Shown: positions 19,411 through 30,010 of the stretch, one piece after another
Numbering within the stretch: the stretch's first letter is position 1
Layout of the letters: every line of letters starts with the position of its first letter
NCBI RefSeq assembly: GCF_000614125.1
Contig: NZ_BAKJ01000010.1
Span: forward strand, 52,089 to 116,088
Direction of reading: 5' to 3'
DNA from: Bacteroides rodentium JCM 16496
GTDB taxonomy: Bacteria > Bacteroidota > Bacteroidia > Bacteroidales > Bacteroidaceae
DNA length: 64,000 nt
Made by a program: the position numbers and the translations under genes
The notes under the pieces: model-generated
Told to the model about the DNA's origin: nothing
The model's database searches: none
The model's input: the letters and a program-made list of their open reading frames with translations, nothing else

Positions 19411-20919
19411 TTAGTCTCTTTTCAGATTAGGATTCAATCTTTTCTCACGGATAGGATACGGCAATAAGAGATCTGCTTCTTTGAATGCAGCTCCATGTCC
19501 GGGAGTCTGATAACCAATCATATCTACAATGTTACCCGTAACCACATGCAGTGCTTTATGAGTTCTCAGCATATCGTACCATGTATGTCCTTCAAAGCAA
19601 AGTTCCCAGAATCTTTCTTTCAAAACGTCATTCACATTTATAGATGACGGTCTTGACTCCGTGGGCATTGCTCTTTTTCTTACAGCATAATAGGCATCTA
19701 CTGCATCCGCATTATTTGTTGTACCGCCATCTACCTGCGCTTTTGCTTCAGCAAGCATCAACAGCACATCGGCATATCTCAACAGTGTATAATTGGCACC
19801 CGACTTACCGGTGGTTGCAGCTTCGTCATCCCAGAATTTATAAATATAAGGTCTTCCCAATTCAACGATACCAGAATTGTCGAGAGCCTGGTGCTCCGTG
19901 TAATAAAAAGCTTGTTCTTCTAAACGCTTATCTCCATCGGGGTATGTACTATAGAATAACAATGTAGGAACCAGTGCACCTCCGTATGCTGCATTTGCCG
20001 AAATAGCTTTTGCAGGTGCAGGATAAGGCAACATATCACCATGAACAGGAGAACCAGCATTATCAGCTTCCCTTTGAATGGAGAATATATGTTCACCAGT
20101 ATTCTCTGTGGTTCTCAGTTCTTCATATGTATCGAATAATCTGAAAGCTCCGCTCTTATATACTTCGCTGGCTTTTTCGAATGCCTTCTGATAACATTCG
20201 CTCTTCTGCAACGGATATCCTGCCATTGCCAAGTAAACTTTAGCATGCAATGCTTTTACAGCCCCCTTGGTAACTCGACCGCTGGTACTTGTCCAGGGGC
20301 AGTTTTCCATAAGCTCACCAGCTTTTGTCAAATCAAGGTCAATCTGAGAATAAACACCGTCAATCGATGTCAATTCAATTTCTACATTTGCCAAACTCTT
20401 TGTACTAGTAAGTTTCAAAGGAACGGGACCGTAGAGCTGTACCAGATTAAAATAGTAATAAGCGCGCATAAAATAGGCTTCACCCAGCAATTCGTTTTTT
20501 CTGTCCTCAGTTAAAACACCATCGGCAATAGCTTCGATACCTTCAATAGTACTATTACAGTTTTCGATAGCTTTGTAATCTGTTTCCCAAAATTTCTGTA
20601 CATATCCGTTATTCTCCGCAATAGTCAGGTTGTTAGCTTGAGACATATCTTGAGAACCTGAACCGCGCAGACGTTCACCATAACCCGACAGATACTCTAA
20701 AAAGATGAATGTTTGTGAACCGGGTTCTATATCTCCATTAAAGATATCATCCAGGAATGTGTATAATCCATTCACCGCAGCGACAACTTGTCCTTCATTC
20801 TGGAAGTATGAGTCGGGGGTAAGAAATGTCTTCGGTTTCTCTTCAAGGAATGCATCGCATGACGTTGCAATCACCATTAGGGTAATCAACCCACATATAT
20901 TTGAATATATTTTCTTCAT
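19411..20919 (-). CDS. susD-like: SusD/RagB-like outer-membrane glycan-binding lipoprotein
   Basis: The 502-residue protein has a lipobox (ATSC near residue 21) and the N-terminal SusD signature EEKPKTFLTPDSYFQNEGQVVAAVNGLY. It has helical TPR-like repeats (MRAYYYFNLVQLYGPVPL, GRVTKGAVKALHAKVYLAMAG) and the C-terminal motif ELCFEGHTWYDMLR. SusD-like proteins cap the SusC barrel and capture glycans at the cell surface. It starts 19 bases after the SusC stop. Length and motifs are normal. Confidence 0.95.
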   Translation of the reverse strand: MKKIYSNICGLITLMVIATSCDAFLEEKPKTFLTPDSYFQNEGQVVAAVNGLYTFLDDIFNGDIEPGSQTFIFLEYLSGYGERLRGSGSQDMSQANNLTIAENNGYVQKFWETDYKAIENCNSTIEGIEAIADGVLTEDRKNELLGEAYFMRAYYYFNLVQLYGPVPLKLTSTKSLANVEIELTSIDGVYSQIDLDLTKAGELMENCPWTSTSGRVTKGAVKALHAKVYLAMAGYPLQKSECYQKAFEKASEVYKSGAFRLFDTYEELRTTENTGEHIFSIQREADNAGSPVHGDMLPYPAPAKAISANAAYGGALVPTLLFYSTYPDGDKRLEEQAFYYTEHQALDNSGIVELGRPYIYKFWDDEAATTGKSGANYTLLRYADVLLMLAEAKAQVDGGTTNNADAVDAYYAVRKRAMPTESRPSSINVNDVLKERFWELCFEGHTWYDMLRTHKALHVVTGNIVDMIGYQTPGHGAAFKEADLLLPYPIREKRLNPNLKRD

Positions 20920-20938
20920 AATCGTCTATATTATTTTC

Positions 20939-23900
20939 TTAGAATACAACCTTTATATTACCAGTAATAGTCGTCGGACGAGGGTAAGCATAGAAATCAA
21001 TACTCTGGCCTGTATCCGTATTGAATGCACCCACTTCCGGATCATATCCGGGATATTTCGTCAGCACAAACAAGTTTTCAGCAGAAACTCCGATAGATAA
21101 GCTGTTGAATGCTTTGAATGCCCTCAGCATCTTAGGACTAAAGGTATAGGATAATGAAACATTACGAAGTCTCACGAAATCGCCTTTATGAAGCATGTAT
21201 GAGTCTTTTTCATTTTCTCCAAAATAATTATCCGACGGAAGACGTATTGCAGCAACCATTGTATTCTGATTCTCGGGTGTCCATGCGTCTAGTATGGATC
21301 TAACATTGTTGCTATACAACGGTCTGTTCTCCAACATAGAGTTTGTTACATCCATAATCTTGAACCCATAAGTATAATTCAGGTCGACCATCAGAGAGAA
21401 ACCTTTATAAGTAAACGTATTTACCATCGTCAAACTTCCCTTTGGTGTACCGTTACCCATAATCTGGCGGTCTTCTTCGTCAATCTTATAGTCTCCATTC
21501 ACATCTTCGTACTTGATGTCACCAGGTTTCTTACCATATTTAGCAGCTTCTGCCACTTCAGACAAGCCCCAAGTACCCAGTCTTTTATACACATAATATG
21601 ATGCCCATTTTTCACCTTCTCTGGCGATAGTATTATTTCCGGTATCGATAGTCTCCCCATTAATATCTTCAACCACAAGTTTATTGGTAGAGAATACCAA
21701 GTCTGTCACCCAAGTAAAATCACGAGTTTGCACATTATGTGAAGTGACAGTCGCTTCAAAACCTTTGTTTACAATTTCACCAAGGTTAGTCCATGTAGTT
21801 GAATAACCGGTAGTGAAAGGAACTTGTTTCTCAAACAACAAATCTTTGGTAGACTTCTGATAATAATCCAGGATAAATTCCAAACGATTATTCCATAAAC
21901 TCATATCAAGACCGACATTAAACTGATGCGAAGATTCCCACTTCAAATCCTTATTACCCAAGTTACTGAAAACAACATAAGAGGTAAGTGCTTTGTTGAA
22001 GATGGTAGAACCATTGCTATATTGTGAGATGGTTCTGTAGTTCGGAATAGAAGCATTTCCTACAATACCGTAACTGGCTCTCAGCTTCATCTGGCTGATA
22101 ACATCTTTTACAGGCTGGAAGAAGTTTTCTTCTGAAATACGCCATCCGGCAGATACTGATGGGAAATATCCATACTTATTATTAGTGCCGAAGTTGGACG
22201 CACCGTCTGCTCTGAACGTAAAACCAAGCAAATATCTGTCAAGGAAGCTATGATTCATACGGAAATAATATGAGTTCATAGTATTCTGATTCATACCGGA
22301 CTTAGGCTCGTGCCATGTAGTTCCTGCCGACAAATTGTGATAGTCAAACGAATCATCGAAATATTGCTCGGAACCTGCTGAAAAATCCTCTGCACGGTTA
22401 TAATACCAACTGGCTCCCAACACAAAATTTGAACTGAGTTTACCACCAAAAAACGTATCTGTATAAGTGAAATAGTTCTCATTGGTTAGTTTCTGAGTTT
22501 CTGCATTTCTGATATCGGCATATCCGCCATTGTTCTCACTTACGTCAAAAAGTCCAGCTTTAGCATAGCTCATTTCTTTACGATTGCTCACCTGATAGTC
22601 ACCTTGAATAGTCAATGACAATTTCTTAGTAATATCAAGAGTAGCATTCAAGCTAAACAAAGAAAAATTGGATTTCCATTCGTTCTTTCTATCCCGAAGT
22701 AGTAACAGCGGGTTTTCCGCAGTTTCTGACAATGGATAATCATGCTTACGACCCCATGTACCATCCTCATACTTAATAGGAACAATAGGCGGCATTTCAA
22801 TCATGTTTCTAAGAGCGCCCTGATTGAACGAACCTTCCATATCATTATTATTGCCTTTCTGGCTACCCATCGTTCCAACAAGTTGGATATGGAGCCAATC
22901 TTTAATCTTGGTTCTTACATTCATGGTAGCAGAATAACGTTCGTATTCGCTCTCCTTAATCAAACCTTCTTGATTCTGATAACCTATACTGGCATATATG
23001 CTCGTATTATCATTTCCTGAAGAGAAGGAGAGAATATGGTCATTGGTAATGGCTGTTTGAGTCACCTCTTTCTGCCAATCCGTATTATACTTCGGTGAAG
23101 CAATCAAAAGTCCTTTATCATCGTACTGATAATTGCCAGAAGCATCCTTGGCATAATAAAATAAATTTTCATAAGGAGTTGTCAAGTGAGGCATAGTCTG
23201 TCCGCTATATGCATAAGCACGTTTCTGTACCTCCATATATTCATCCGCATTCAGCATATCGAGCTTTCTGCCCATGAAACCGAATCCAACTTTACCATCA
23301 TAAGTGATTGAACCTTTACCTTTCTGCCCTTTCTTTGTAGTGATAAGAACAACACCGTTTGAACCCTGCGCACCATACATGGCTGTTGCGGCAGCATCTT
23401 TAAGAATGTCAATAGATTCTACATTAGCTGAATTAATAATATCGGGATCTACACCGATTACACCATCCAACACATAGATAGGGTCTTTTCCAGCATTGAT
23501 AGATCCCATACCGCGAACACGTAGAGATGATGACCCACCAGGTCTACCGGACATAGATACATTCTGCACACCGGCAACTTTACCTGCCACACTCTGCATA
23601 ATATTGATAGCCGAAGGTCTATTATTCAACTCATCCCCCTTTACGGAGCTCACCGAAATAGACATATCCTTTTTAGAACGGGTACCATATCCGATAACAA
23701 CCACATCATCAATCAAAACGGCATCCGATTCCATTTTCACATTGAACTGCGACTTATTGCCAATCGGAAGTTCTACAGTCTTCATTCCCACATAAGATAA
23801 TTGCAATATTCCTGCATTTGCGGGTACTTTCAATGTAAATACACCTTCCAAATTAGTCGTTGTGCCCAATCCCGTGCCTTTCACAACAACAGCGACTCCA

Positions 23901-24082
23901 ATTAATGGCTCACTATTTTCATCTGTAACCACACCAGAAATCGTTCTTTCTGCCTGCTGCAAGATGATGTCTGAAGCAGCATTTGTCCGAACTCCACCAC
24001 ATAATAGCAGAGCCAACAAAAACATCATTTTTACAGTTCCAGGAAATGCACTAAGTGCATCCGCTCTTTGTTTTCTTTTCAT
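20939..24082 (-). CDS. susC-like: SusC/RagA-like TonB-dependent glycan transporter
   Basis: The ATG at 24082 gives 1047 residues; a TTG 12 bases earlier is less likely. Order of parts: signal peptide, carboxypeptidase-regulatory-like domain (ISGVVTDENSEPLIGV), TonB plug (VIGYGTRSKKDMS through VRGMGSINAGKDPIYVLDG), then a 22-strand barrel ending in an aromatic/hydrophobic C-terminus. There is no N-terminal STN signalling domain, so it should not drive a FecR/ECF trans-envelope cascade directly. It imports oligosaccharides across the outer membrane with the SusD-like partner encoded next. Confidence 0.95.
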   Translation of the reverse strand: MKRKQRADALSAFPGTVKMMFLLALLLCGGVRTNAASDIILQQAERTISGVVTDENSEPLIGVAVVVKGTGLGTTTNLEGVFTLKVPANAGILQLSYVGMKTVELPIGNKSQFNVKMESDAVLIDDVVVIGYGTRSKKDMSISVSSVKGDELNNRPSAINIMQSVAGKVAGVQNVSMSGRPGGSSSLRVRGMGSINAGKDPIYVLDGVIGVDPDIINSANVESIDILKDAAATAMYGAQGSNGVVLITTKKGQKGKGSITYDGKVGFGFMGRKLDMLNADEYMEVQKRAYAYSGQTMPHLTTPYENLFYYAKDASGNYQYDDKGLLIASPKYNTDWQKEVTQTAITNDHILSFSSGNDNTSIYASIGYQNQEGLIKESEYERYSATMNVRTKIKDWLHIQLVGTMGSQKGNNNDMEGSFNQGALRNMIEMPPIVPIKYEDGTWGRKHDYPLSETAENPLLLLRDRKNEWKSNFSLFSLNATLDITKKLSLTIQGDYQVSNRKEMSYAKAGLFDVSENNGGYADIRNAETQKLTNENYFTYTDTFFGGKLSSNFVLGASWYYNRAEDFSAGSEQYFDDSFDYHNLSAGTTWHEPKSGMNQNTMNSYYFRMNHSFLDRYLLGFTFRADGASNFGTNNKYGYFPSVSAGWRISEENFFQPVKDVISQMKLRASYGIVGNASIPNYRTISQYSNGSTIFNKALTSYVVFSNLGNKDLKWESSHQFNVGLDMSLWNNRLEFILDYYQKSTKDLLFEKQVPFTTGYSTTWTNLGEIVNKGFEATVTSHNVQTRDFTWVTDLVFSTNKLVVEDINGETIDTGNNTIAREGEKWASYYVYKRLGTWGLSEVAEAAKYGKKPGDIKYEDVNGDYKIDEEDRQIMGNGTPKGSLTMVNTFTYKGFSLMVDLNYTYGFKIMDVTNSMLENRPLYSNNVRSILDAWTPENQNTMVAAIRLPSDNYFGENEKDSYMLHKGDFVRLRNVSLSYTFSPKMLRAFKAFNSLSIGVSAENLFVLTKYPGYDPEVGAFNTDTGQSIDFYAYPRPTTITGNIKVVF

Positions 24083-24147
24083 ACTAGTAAACAATTTTTT
24101 AAATTAATAAAATGCTTTACCTTATCTATAGGTTAACTAAAAATCAT

Positions 24148-26484
24148 CTATATTCCCCACTTCTCGTTGGGGGTATCCCCCATATATAGTTCCAAAACAC
24201 CACCCGCTACAATATTCGCAAAATCCAAATAACATTTATTGTATTCCTTACCGTTCAGCAAAGCTCGCTGTATATATATGTTATCTGCACTATTATCATG
24301 AGCAATCACAACAAAAGTTTTTCCCGAATGATATGTCGGATCAAGGCGGAACTCTACCTTATCAAAAATAGGACTTGTAATTTCCATACGCGTATTACCC
24401 GGGCAGGAAGGATGAATGCCGGAAGCAGTCAAAACATACCACGCCGACATTTGTCCAACATCTTCATTGCCAACGATACCTTCCACTTTATTGGCATATG
24501 CTTTCTCGCAAGTGTAGCGAGTCCATTTTTGCGTATACCAAGCACAGCCAATTGATTGAATAGGAAAGGAACAAAATGTACCGGCTCATTGGCATGGTTA
24601 TAATATTCATTCCACAGCATATTAGAAGGAGTTTTGTTAAAAAAATCAAGCAAATCCGCAATCACTTTTTCCTTGCCGCCCATCAATTCCACCATTCCCG
24701 GAACATCATGCGGCACAAACCATCCTTGTTGATAAGGATTTGCTTCTATACAACCATATCCTTCTTTCAGACGTGCATTCTCCGGCCATGCCTGCCACGT
24801 ACCATCCGCATTACGAGGACGGAACCACCCTTTTTCGGCATCAAAAATATTGTGATAAACTTGTCCCTTTTCAGCATAGTTCTTTGCGTCATCTTCTTTT
24901 CCTAAAGCTTTAGCCAATTGGGAAATACACCAGTCAGTGTAAGCATATTCCAAAGTATGCGAAATACTCACCGGTCCCGGAGTATAGCCCAACGAATCGT
25001 TACCAAAACGATGGGACGTATTGATGGCATACTGATATGCCTTCTCTATATCATAGGTACGAATTCCTTTTATATAAGCATCTGCCAGTACAGACAAGGC
25101 TGGGTTTCCCAACATACAACCGGAATAAGAATTCATAAACTCCCAGCGTTCATAATATTCGCGTCCACTTTGTTCGGCCATTGTAATTAAAGAATTCAAT
25201 TCATCACTAACCAAACTTGGATTAACAATAGTCTGTAAAGGAAACTGGCTACGAAATACATCCCATCCACTAAAGATGGTACGCTTAGTAAAAGTATCGT
25301 CACTTGTATGTATTTTATAATCACCGCCTATATAGCGTCCATCCACATCCGTATAAATACGGGGATCAATCATTGTATGATACAAAGCTGTATAGAAAAT
25401 AGTTTTCTCATCTGTTGTTCCCCCAGCTACTTGCACACGACTAAGTTCTTTATTCCACAAATCATTGGCTTCCTTCTTTACCTGGTCAAAATTCTTAGAC
25501 GCAATTTCTTGTTTGAAATTATTAGCAGCACCTTCCATATCGACAAAGGAGATGCCAACTTTCATTACAACTTCTTCTCCTTCCTTCGTAGGAAATTCCG
25601 TATAAAATCCAAATGCTTGCCTTCCAGCTCTTTCACCCCCTTTATAATCGGAGCTTCCGAAACACGTGCCAAATACGGTATACTCACGACTTCATCGCGT
25701 TTCCGCACCCAATTATCAGGAATATCTGCACTCCAAAAGCCATAATCAATCAAAGGTTTATTGAATTGTGCATAGTAGTAGATGGTATATCTGGCATTTC
25801 CGTCGCCATTTCCCCAGCCACCGCCTTCAGGCGTACACTTCATCCAGCCCTGAATAGTATAGTCATCTACCACCTTGATATATTGGGACGTAGATGTTCC
25901 CCCTATTCTACGTGCCAAATCTATCTGAATACGGGATTGCTCATTGGCGGGATAAACAAAACGCAATATGCCGCATCGCGGTGTTGCACTCGCTTCTACT
26001 TTGATTTTATAATCACTTAATTCAACCGTGTAATAACCGGCACTGGCGGCTTCAGAAGCTTTGTCGTAAATAGAACGATAGCCTTTTATACTATCATTGC
26101 CTTCTTTACCAGCAACTTTCCACAACTCACCCGTTGTAGGCATCACGAGAAAGTTTCCTAAATCACCAAACCAACCTATCCCACTCATGTGGGTAAAGGC
26201 AAAGCTTCTATTGTTTTGTGTTCGGTACTATAACCGGAACCGTTATCTCCCCCTGTTATGGTGTTCGGACTTAGTTGTACCATACCGTAAGGAGTAGTAG
26301 CTCCGGGGAAAGTCTTACCCAATCCATGATAAACCCCGGCAGCTCCCACACTGGTACTGGCACCGATAAACGGATTCACATAATCTGTTGGAGTCACTTC
26401 TGCCGTCACCTTATCTGTTGATGAGCAAGCAGTCATCCACAAAAAAGAGCAAGCAATTAAAAGATTTACAGTAGCTTTATACAT
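24148..26484 (-). CDS. GH92 alpha-mannosidase (copy C), three one-base frame breaks
   Basis: GH92 homology is continuous across four frames. The lipoprotein signal (TACS) and YVNPFIGASTS...FPGATTPYGMVQLSPN lie at 26185-26484, then MSGIGWFGDLGN onward, then the barrel with IEANPYQQGW (candidate acid Glu), and finally GNEDVGQMSAWYVL near the end. The breaks are lost bases at 26201-26203, 25617-25618 and near 24553. Each is repaired by one base, and the total then encodes 779 residues. It is most similar in layout to surface GH92 enzymes acting on mannan or N-glycan. It lies 65 bases before SusC in the operon. Confidence 0.85.
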
Positions 26485-26550
26485 ATAAGATTAATTAATT
26501 ATTTATATAAACCAAGAGTCTGAGGAGCCCCTCCAACTCCCACAAATAAA

Positions 26551-29080
26551 TCAATTCAAGACAAAGGTTTTTAAACCGAAACGAGGCATTGACACCAACA
26601 TCTCTGTTCTCCCAGAACGCACTTCTATTTTCTTTCTTTCAATAGACTTTCCATTCAGATCCACCTCTTCTACACTGGATAAAGGCATACCCAAAGTAAC
26701 TTTGCATTGTGTGTTCTCTCCTTCGACATTAAATAAGCGTAGTACAATCTTTCCATCCCTCAGCTGGGCGGAGCTTACCTGATAACCGGTGTTTTGCAGG
26801 TCGACAAATGATTTTGATTCCAACTCTGCCAATGAGTGATAAGAGCACAACAACGGTTCATTCCACTGGTCACTATTAGTAGCAATGGAAGCCTCATCCC
26901 ATTTGCCACGATGGGGAATAATGGCGTATTTCATCTTCAACGGAGCAGTGATTTTGTAATCAGGTCCCCACAGTCCTTGACCAGAGTATTGGGCAGTCAA
27001 TCCCAACGGATAATCTTTTCCATAGGAATAAGAAGTCGTGTGATTTGACAATAAAGCCAGTGCATAATCTCCTTTTTGTTCCACCAGATCAACCCAGTGA
27101 AGGATGATATTATGTTTAATTTGATCCCAAGAATTGAAAAAAGTATCCTCCAATTTACTTTCACAGACATCAAACGGAGCATCTTTATATATACGAGGAG
27201 AAGCAAGTTCTACCGGAAACAACACACTCAACTTATACCTATCATCGCAATATGCTCTGCGGTTATCACGCCAATTCTTTTCTTTATACTCACCAATACC
27301 TACATTACCCTTCCAATCAACAGTCAGTTCAAAATCAATACGCTTATCTCCCTGCGTAAGAGTAACAATCTGTGTAAACGGATGCGAAGCAATTTCACCT
27401 TCAATCTTTACCTTCTTTTCGTATACGTTATCCCTCAAAACAGTCAGCTTCGCAGGAGTCTCCGTAGAAGAACGGAATTTACCCTCTTCAAAAAAAGTGC
27501 CCCCTCAATTCACCTAAAGCATATTCTCCCGTTTGCTTGGCAAACTCTTTATTCCCTTCTTGCTTAGCAATCAAGCTTTTAATTGTTCCTCCCTTCGATA
27601 AATCAAAAACTATTTTATACAATTCGTTTTCGACTACATATTCCCGTTCATTCACCTTTCTATTCTCCGAATCTACCTTTCTACCTATTTTCCTTCTTTT
27701 GATGCAATACGTAGAATAACCGAAAGGAGGAACTTTTGCTTCAAAAAACAATCTTATATTTTCACCTTCTTTTTCTATTGAATAACCTACCTTTTTTTGT
27801 TTCCAGTCATAAATTTCCCACTCAGCGTCTACATATTCACGTGGAAGCAAAATATCTACAACTTCTACTCTTTCACTTCCCAACGTATTGTAGACGCGTA
27901 CATATCCTTGCTGATTACCGACAACCGCACTCCCTTTATCAAAACTCCGCATAGATGCCTCAACAATTCCATCAGCTATACTGTTTGTCTGGTCTGTCCA
28001 TCGTTTGATAGCATCTGCCCATGTACCCTGCTTGTTCAACCTATTGTAAGGAACAATCCATGAATCGTGGTGCTGGGCCAACATCAAAGTCCGCCAAGCC
28101 TCATCCATATCGGTCTGGGCATAGCTATACCCATTCATTAAATGAGCCATTACTGACATCTTTTCCGCCATCACAATCTTATTCTCAGAGGTACGCACTT
28201 CCTGGGCAATCCTTTGCATCACCTGACTACCCCACATTAGGTTCACGTGCACATCTTCTTGTGATAAATGCCAATCATCATCTGTTTTACCAGTAGAAAT
28301 ATTCTCAAAGTAATCCCTCCATCTTACATAAATAGAATTGCTTTTATTTTCACCCAGCCATGGACCATACTTCCATCCTGCATCCTGAAAACACATCCCT
28401 ACCGGATGTTTGATTCCTGCATCACGACAAGCCTTCAGATAAACTTCGGAATTACCCCAAGCCGTTGTTTGCCATGTCGAATTCTCCTCCAATCCCTCAC
28501 AAGCATAACGAGGAACAGCCAGAATAGAAGTGCCGTCCGGCCCTACCCAATTCACCAGTTCACCGCCATAAGCACCACTGTATCCTCCCCAACAAGTATT
28601 GGGACACTTAATTACAGCATACTTATATCCGAATAATTTAAGAATCTGTGGTAAACAACTTGTGAAACAAGGTTCCTCCACGGAATAAGTAAGGAAATCA
28701 ACTTTAGGAAAATGTGTATTTATTTTTGCTATACCATATTGAAACTGCCTAATAATACTTTCACCTGAGATGTTGTAACAGTAAGGCTGTGCATAAGTAG
28801 GATTGGTAAATTCAACTTGTTTGCTGACAGCTACTGTCTCAAACATGCGATAAGCCTCAGGAGTCCGCACTTGAACAGTGTCCCATGTTTCAGGTTCCAT
28901 CTCTATGCCAATCCGCCAATCCGGATGCTGAGCCAATTGGTCTACTATGAATTGAGTTTTCCACTCTATAGGATAATGCCCATATATACCTCCATGATAC
29001 CCATCAACGAAGTAAGCTTGTTGTGCCAGAGTCTGCACCGCCCACAAAATTATCATTAATATGATACTAAGTTTCTTCAT
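26551..29080 (-). CDS. GH38-like alpha-mannosidase, one-base frame break
   Basis: This is the first gene of the PUL operon. The N-terminal part (27488-29080) starts with a signal peptide and has GH38 catalytic-domain features, including DGYHGGIYGHYP, EPETWD near residue 62 and the AQHHDSW motif near residue 346. The C-terminal beta domains (26551-27438) follow after a break at a seven-base A-run (plus strand 27490-27496). Removing one base restores an 842-residue protein. GH38 enzymes are zinc-dependent retaining alpha-mannosidases. Periplasmic action on imported manno-oligosaccharides is the simplest model. Confidence 0.78.
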
Positions 29081-29295
29081 GATATTTTAAATCTTAATAT
29101 ATTGTTACTACTTCTCTATATTTTTTTCAGCCTTCCATCATTATTCACATCTGATAATTTTTTTTCTTTTTTTCCCAGAAATCAATTTCCCGAAAAAATA
29201 TTTATATAAATCATCTTCTATGTCTTGTTTTTCCTCATATAGGAACGATTAGATTAGCAAATACCACTAAAAAGCTCCTATAAAATTCAGAAAAA

Positions 29296-29820
29296 CTATG
29301 CGGCCAGACACATACCTAGCTTCACTCTCAACTTTTTAAGTGCTATGCTCATCTGACATTCAACTGTATTAACTGAAATTCCCAGCCGTTCAGAGATTTC
29401 TTTATACTTCAATCCTTCCATACGACTCAATAAAAAGATATCACGACATCGTTTCGGTAAACTATTAATTGCAATACGAATCGATATTTCCATATCATTT
29501 TCTTCCGATATATCAGAAACTGAGAACCTATCCAAAGATTGTAGCTTTATACCCCATTCTATTTCAAAGGAAATCTGCGCATTCTCAACATATCTTTGCT
29601 CAAAAATTTTATGTTTCAGGTAATCCAGACATCGATTCTTCACAAGTCTGAAAAGATATGCATTCATATTATCAATGTAATCTATAGAATCCCGTTTTTC
29701 CCATAAGTCAGCAAACACATCTTGAGTTATGTTTTCTGCATCCTCAGCCTGCATTACAAACTCCCTTGCAAACCGAACTAACTTCGGATAATAAATGAGG
29801 TATAATTCTGAAAAGACCAT
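29296..29820 (-). CDS. ECF-type RNA polymerase sigma factor
   Basis: The 174-residue protein has sigma region 2 (YYPKLVRFAREFVMQAEDAENITQDVF...) and a C-terminal region 4 with LPKRCRDIFLLSRMEGLKYKEISERLGISVNTVE. This is the Bacteroidetes ECF pattern usually paired with a FecR anti-sigma and a SusC carrying an STN domain. No FecR gene lies next to it and the local SusC lacks STN. It sits 215 bases upstream of the PUL on the same strand, so it probably drives PUL transcription or its own. It has a good -7 element of its own. Confidence 0.92.
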   Translation of the reverse strand: MVFSELYLIYYPKLVRFAREFVMQAEDAENITQDVFADLWEKRDSIDYIDNMNAYLFRLVKNRCLDYLKHKIFEQRYVENAQISFEIEWGIKLQSLDRFSVSDISEENDMEISIRIAINSLPKRCRDIFLLSRMEGLKYKEISERLGISVNTVECQMSIALKKLRVKLGMCLAA

Positions 29821-29868
29821 AGTTGTGTTTTTTTAGATTAGCATTCAGTTACCAAAAATCTTATGATG

Positions 29869-29876
29869 CAAATATA
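29869..29876 (-). promoter_or_regulatory. -7 element of the ECF sigma gene
   Basis: On the minus strand TATATTTG matches TAnnTTTG, 49 bases upstream of the sigma ATG. It lies just downstream of the terminator of the preceding regulator gene. No exact TTTG is found at -33; the terminator hairpin occupies that position. Confidence 0.45.
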
Positions 29877-29887
29877 GAAACTGAAAA

Positions 29888-29913
29888 AGCCTACTTCTTA
29901 TAGAAAGTAGGCT
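29888..29913 (-). terminator. Intrinsic terminator of the TPR/HTH regulator gene
   Basis: AGCCTACTT and its complement AAGTAGGCT form a perfect 9-bp stem with an 8-base loop. On the minus strand it is followed at once by a T-run. It lies 98 bases after the regulator's stop codon. Confidence 0.75.
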
Positions 29914-30010
29914 ATAAAGTAGATGTTTTGAAAATACTAAATTCTATATACAACTATAATTCAAGGCATTACAAAATATTAATTTTAGGAGTTTGGTAAA
30001 TCGAATAGAC

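Noticed and set aside
12721..29080. GH92-B, GH92-C and GH38 as pseudogenes
   Set aside because: Each break is a one-base indel, mostly at short homopolymers, and the flanking homology is full length; the same errors occur in core genes in this window.
29296..29820. Classical FecR/ECF/STN-SusC signalling for the PUL
   Set aside because: No FecR gene adjoins the sigma gene and the SusC protein begins with a carboxypeptidase-regulatory-like domain, not STN.
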